From positions 1-64,000 of the forward strand of contig NZ_JACVVP010000013.1 in NCBI RefSeq assembly GCF_014534745.1: a stretch of DNA of 64,000 bases, given 5' to 3'. Below are positions 62,401 through 64,000 of this stretch, one piece after another. This DNA comes from Flammeovirga sp. EKP202. Its GTDB lineage: Bacteria; Bacteroidota; Bacteroidia; Cytophagales; Flammeovirgaceae. The notes under the pieces were generated by a model. The model was not told where the DNA came from. It saw nothing but the letters and a program-made list of their open reading frames with translations, and did not search any database. Positions within the stretch are counted from its first letter, which is position 1. Each line of letters starts with the position of its first letter. The position numbers and the translations under genes are program-made.

Positions 62401-64000
62401 TTTAATGGAGAAGCTGAGAAGAACGCCCCTTGGAAGGCGATACCTTGCATACGAAGCTGTAATTCTGGATCTGTAGCTTCCTCTCTTGCGATCTTAAATC
62501 CATCGATATACCAGATATGAATATCGTTTTGGATGATCAGTTTTTGATACTGTTTTGGAATATCAGCCCATACCTCTTCAGGTGTTTCTTTTTCACTTTG
62601 AATAATGAAATGACCACCTTTTTTTAAACCTGCTAACGCATTGGTGTGCTTGAATACGTTAGGGTCTGGAGAAAGAACCACATCCACGAAGTAATACTCG
62701 CAGTTGATACGAATTGGCTCTGGTGCTGCTGCTAAGTAATAGGTAGTAGGTTGACCTTTTTTCTCCGATCCATATTTAGGGTTGGCTTTGATATCATAAC
62801 CCAATAGATCGAATAATGTCATGGCTAAGTTCTTACCCGTAGTAATGGCACCCCAACCACCAACGGAGTGGAAACGAACCGTTACCGCACCATCAGGCAT
62901 TAAGTTAGGATTTTCAGAACCTCTAACTGCCAAGTCTTGAATATTTGGATAAGCCTTTTGGATGCTTTCCTGATATGCTCTTTGTTTTGGTGAAAGTGGA
63001 TTTTCCTTTAAGAAATCAATCGACAAGTAGAACATCTTCTTCTGAGCACCGTCAGGCAACATGTTTTCTACTGCACCAATAATTCCTTCAGGTTGTAAAT
63101 CTCTACTACCCATACCAAATGATCCCGAGTACAATACAGGGAAATCTTCTGGCTTCGTATAGCTTGCCAACGTAGGATAAGGAACATTCTTACGGTGTGC
63201 ACCATTCTCAATACACTTCGTCACTACAGATCTGATCTCTCTCATGATCGGAAGATCTTCTGCTAATGGCTGATCCAAACGTTCTAATACAACTACACCT
63301 TTTCTTCCCTTCAAGATATGACCCAACATATCGGCAGGGAATGGTCTAAACATCACTAAATCAACTACACCAATCTTAAGACCTCTTGTTTCTCTTAAGT
63401 AATCAACTACCACTTCTGCCGAAGAAACTACACTGCCTTGACCTAAGATCAAGTAATCCGCATCTTCAATTTTGTAAGTCATTACTCTTTCATACAGACG
63501 ACCCGTCAATTCAGAAAAATCTTTGAATGCCTGGTCTGTAATTTCTTGAATATGATCAAAGAAGAATGGACGCTGTGCTGCAACACTCTGCATATAAGCA
63601 TCTTGGTTTTGTACCAAACCTGCCATCAATGGATTATCAACATCCCAGATTTCAGGAATTCTTCTTCTTTGGTCTCCATAAATCAGGCGTTGTGCCTCAG
63701 TAGGAGTATCTATAATATCATCCGGACGACCTAAGTACTCTTTGATCAACTCTCTCTCTGGAAGATTCATTGACTCAATAAGGTGAGTCGTCAAGAAACC
63801 ATCCTGAGCGATGATACCAGGAGTCAGTGCCAGCTCGGCAATTTTATGGGAAATAATATTTAAATCAGCAACGTGTTGTGCCTTTTTGGCAAACAACTGG
63901 AAGAATCCAGTATCGTCTACTGCATGGTAATCATCGTGTCCTGCATGTACATTCAGTGTAGACTTTGTCATGGCACGAGCACCGATGTTCAATACATAAG
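59433..64000 (-). CDS. nifJ: Very long pyruvate:ferredoxin oxidoreductase, 5' end beyond window
   Basis: At least 1520 residues of a 2-oxoacid:ferredoxin oxidoreductase are visible; the frame runs open through the window edge, so the N-terminal pyruvate-binding part is missing. In order: ARAMTKSTLNVHAGHDDYHA, a transketolase-like domain (GQGSVVSSAEVVVDYLRE), the gamma domain (RFHSVGGWGAITTGKNLA), [4Fe-4S] motifs CTACGDCYTVCP and CKGCMECVKVC, and the TPP domain (GACLGCSEKT, ATGCTSVWGSTYPYNP, GDGSMYDIGF, NTGGQACTSGF). Three extra pieces explain the length against the usual ~1180: about 130 residues between the two Fe-S motifs, about 120 between GCSEK and NATGC, and a C-terminal linker with a further ferredoxin-like domain (CTSCDECIKI). 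It likely makes reduced ferredoxin for Rnf and FNR downstream. Confidence 0.93.
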   Translation of the reverse strand, partial: YVLNIGARAMTKSTLNVHAGHDDYHAVDDTGFFQLFAKKAQHVADLNIISHKIAELALTPGIIAQDGFLTTHLIESMNLPERELIKEYLGRPDDIIDTPTEAQRLIYGDQRRRIPEIWDVDNPLMAGLVQNQDAYMQSVAAQRPFFFDHIQEITDQAFKDFSELTGRLYERVMTYKIEDADYLILGQGSVVSSAEVVVDYLRETRGLKIGVVDLVMFRPFPADMLGHILKGRKGVVVLERLDQPLAEDLPIMREIRSVVTKCIENGAHRKNVPYPTLASYTKPEDFPVLYSGSFGMGSRDLQPEGIIGAVENMLPDGAQKKMFYLSIDFLKENPLSPKQRAYQESIQKAYPNIQDLAVRGSENPNLMPDGAVTVRFHSVGGWGAITTGKNLAMTLFDLLGYDIKANPKYGSEKKGQPTTYYLAAAPEPIRINCEYYFVDVVLSPDPNVFKHTNALAGLKKGGHFIIQSEKETPEEVWADIPKQYQKLIIQNDIHIWYIDGFKIAREEATDPELQLRMQGIAFQGAFFSASPLKEKAGLTDETLLKAIEDQLQYKFGAKGQRVVDDNMRVVKRGFTEIHEITNKELTTTSQKKDAGTVTVPKMLKERPVSESKLSDVHRFWEQTGNFYQRGMGNDNLTDPFIGLSLMPATTSLFRDMTGIRFEYPEWVPENCTACGDCYTVCPDTALPGLVSELSSVLDTVVKRVKKNHFEVTELPRAIRKMESQIRGLFNGENDEKISVNQQIHQVIDEVIANPDTEAKLVEELGWFKEELGDFKFALTRPYYHLNEKKQKNSGGLFSITLNPATCKGCMECVKVCNDDALKTVIQTEGAVAKLRSEWDLWEDLPTTPEKYNRIDDLEEKIGPLETLLLNKDAYGAFASGDGACLGCSEKTVVHLFTATVESLMNPRVEKHVKYLDELIGKMEKHLQTKLVGTVNLNDTDMMSKIVTEMQDKDLTMADITNRFEEEKGSEPIDQEWLRNTSQLIAQLKQLKWKYTQGTTGDGRSNMGICNATGCTSVWGSTYPYNPYPFPWANHLFQDSTSLAMGVFEGHMVKMAEGFKAIRKAELELSGEYNPAEHDDFFTYFNWEQFSDDEWHLCPPVVALGGDGSMYDIGFQNLSRMMASGKPIKVIVVDTQVYSNTGGQACTSGFIGQVSDMAQYGKVWKGKSEPRKEIGLLAMAHRNTYVLQGTLANTTQMIEGFIDGLQAKRPALFNLYTTCQPEHGVADDLGAHQAKLALESRSYPIFKYNPEMGKTTEENFDLTGNPDMEKNWPSYTLKYLENEQEKEMELDMTFADFALTEARFRKHFRQVPRDAWNEDMVVISEYLEMDADEREGKYPFIWAVDRKQHLNRVLVADPIVESCEERRDFWIMLKGLAGVKEQPEENIEEKIKAEVVGNIAQGLMKLAGGGNLNMDSLVNSTASSDTASSPESPAAEQNADYIAPWLETEECTSCDECIKINSKIFSYNSDKKAFVKNSDGGTYQDIVKAAEKCTAGVIHPGTPANMAEKDVEKWIKRGEKFN

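Overview
The window is AT-rich DNA from a marine, polysaccharide-degrading member of the Bacteroidota. The evidence is a SusC/SusD pair, a hybrid two-component regulator, a type IX secretion tail on a glycanase, several formylglycine sulfatases, TAnnTTTG-type promoter boxes and few purine-rich ribosome binding sites. The gene mix suggests a Cytophagales genus such as Flammeovirga, but that assignment is inference. No rRNA, tRNA or CRISPR array was seen.

Layout. 0-4.8 kb: the end of an insertion sequence, a sugar O-acetyltransferase with a FucP-type sugar permease, a small membrane protein and an Rpn-type recombination nuclease. 4.9-28.6 kb: a polysaccharide utilization locus (PUL) with a divergent hybrid two-component regulator, SusC, SusD, a GH16 enzyme secreted by type IX, a beta-helix protein, an FG-GAP/UnbV lipoprotein, a DUF255 lipoprotein, two tandem GH105-like hydrolases and a sulfatase. 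The PUL is bracketed by a directly repeated segment of about 457 bp (4308-4764 and 29024-29482) made of the 3' ends of rpn and a bestrophin gene. This is what an inserted island would leave. 29.2-33.2 kb: a tight three-gene operon of a cNMP-domain histidine kinase, a receiver/flavin-disulfide-reductase fusion and a bestrophin channel.

33.8-48.8 kb: genes fitting removal of O-methyl and sulfate groups from red-algal galactans. Cytochrome P450, [2Fe-2S] ferredoxin and ferredoxin reductase can release formaldehyde from a methyl ether. A class III-like alcohol dehydrogenase, an esterase of the S-formylglutathione hydrolase type and an FdhF/YdeP-family molybdoenzyme could carry it to formate and CO2. 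Two sulfatases, a metallophosphoesterase and an AraC regulator lie among them. 48.9-52.4 kb: a translationally coupled 7TM sensor kinase and pseudokinase. 52.7-64 kb: an electron-transfer cluster with a very long pyruvate:ferredoxin oxidoreductase, RnfC-D-G-E-A, a Cys-rich membrane peptide, a plant-type ferredoxin-NADP reductase and RnfB.

Scattered through the intergenic gaps are five copies of a compact double-hairpin element whose stems change sequence but still pair (about 3.3, 33.6, 53.7, 53.9 and 54.0 kb). A separate ~200 bp repeat flanks one sulfatase gene. The double-hairpin element, the island-flanking duplication, the kinase/REC-reductase/bestrophin operon and the demethylation-to-CO2 set are the parts most worth a second look.
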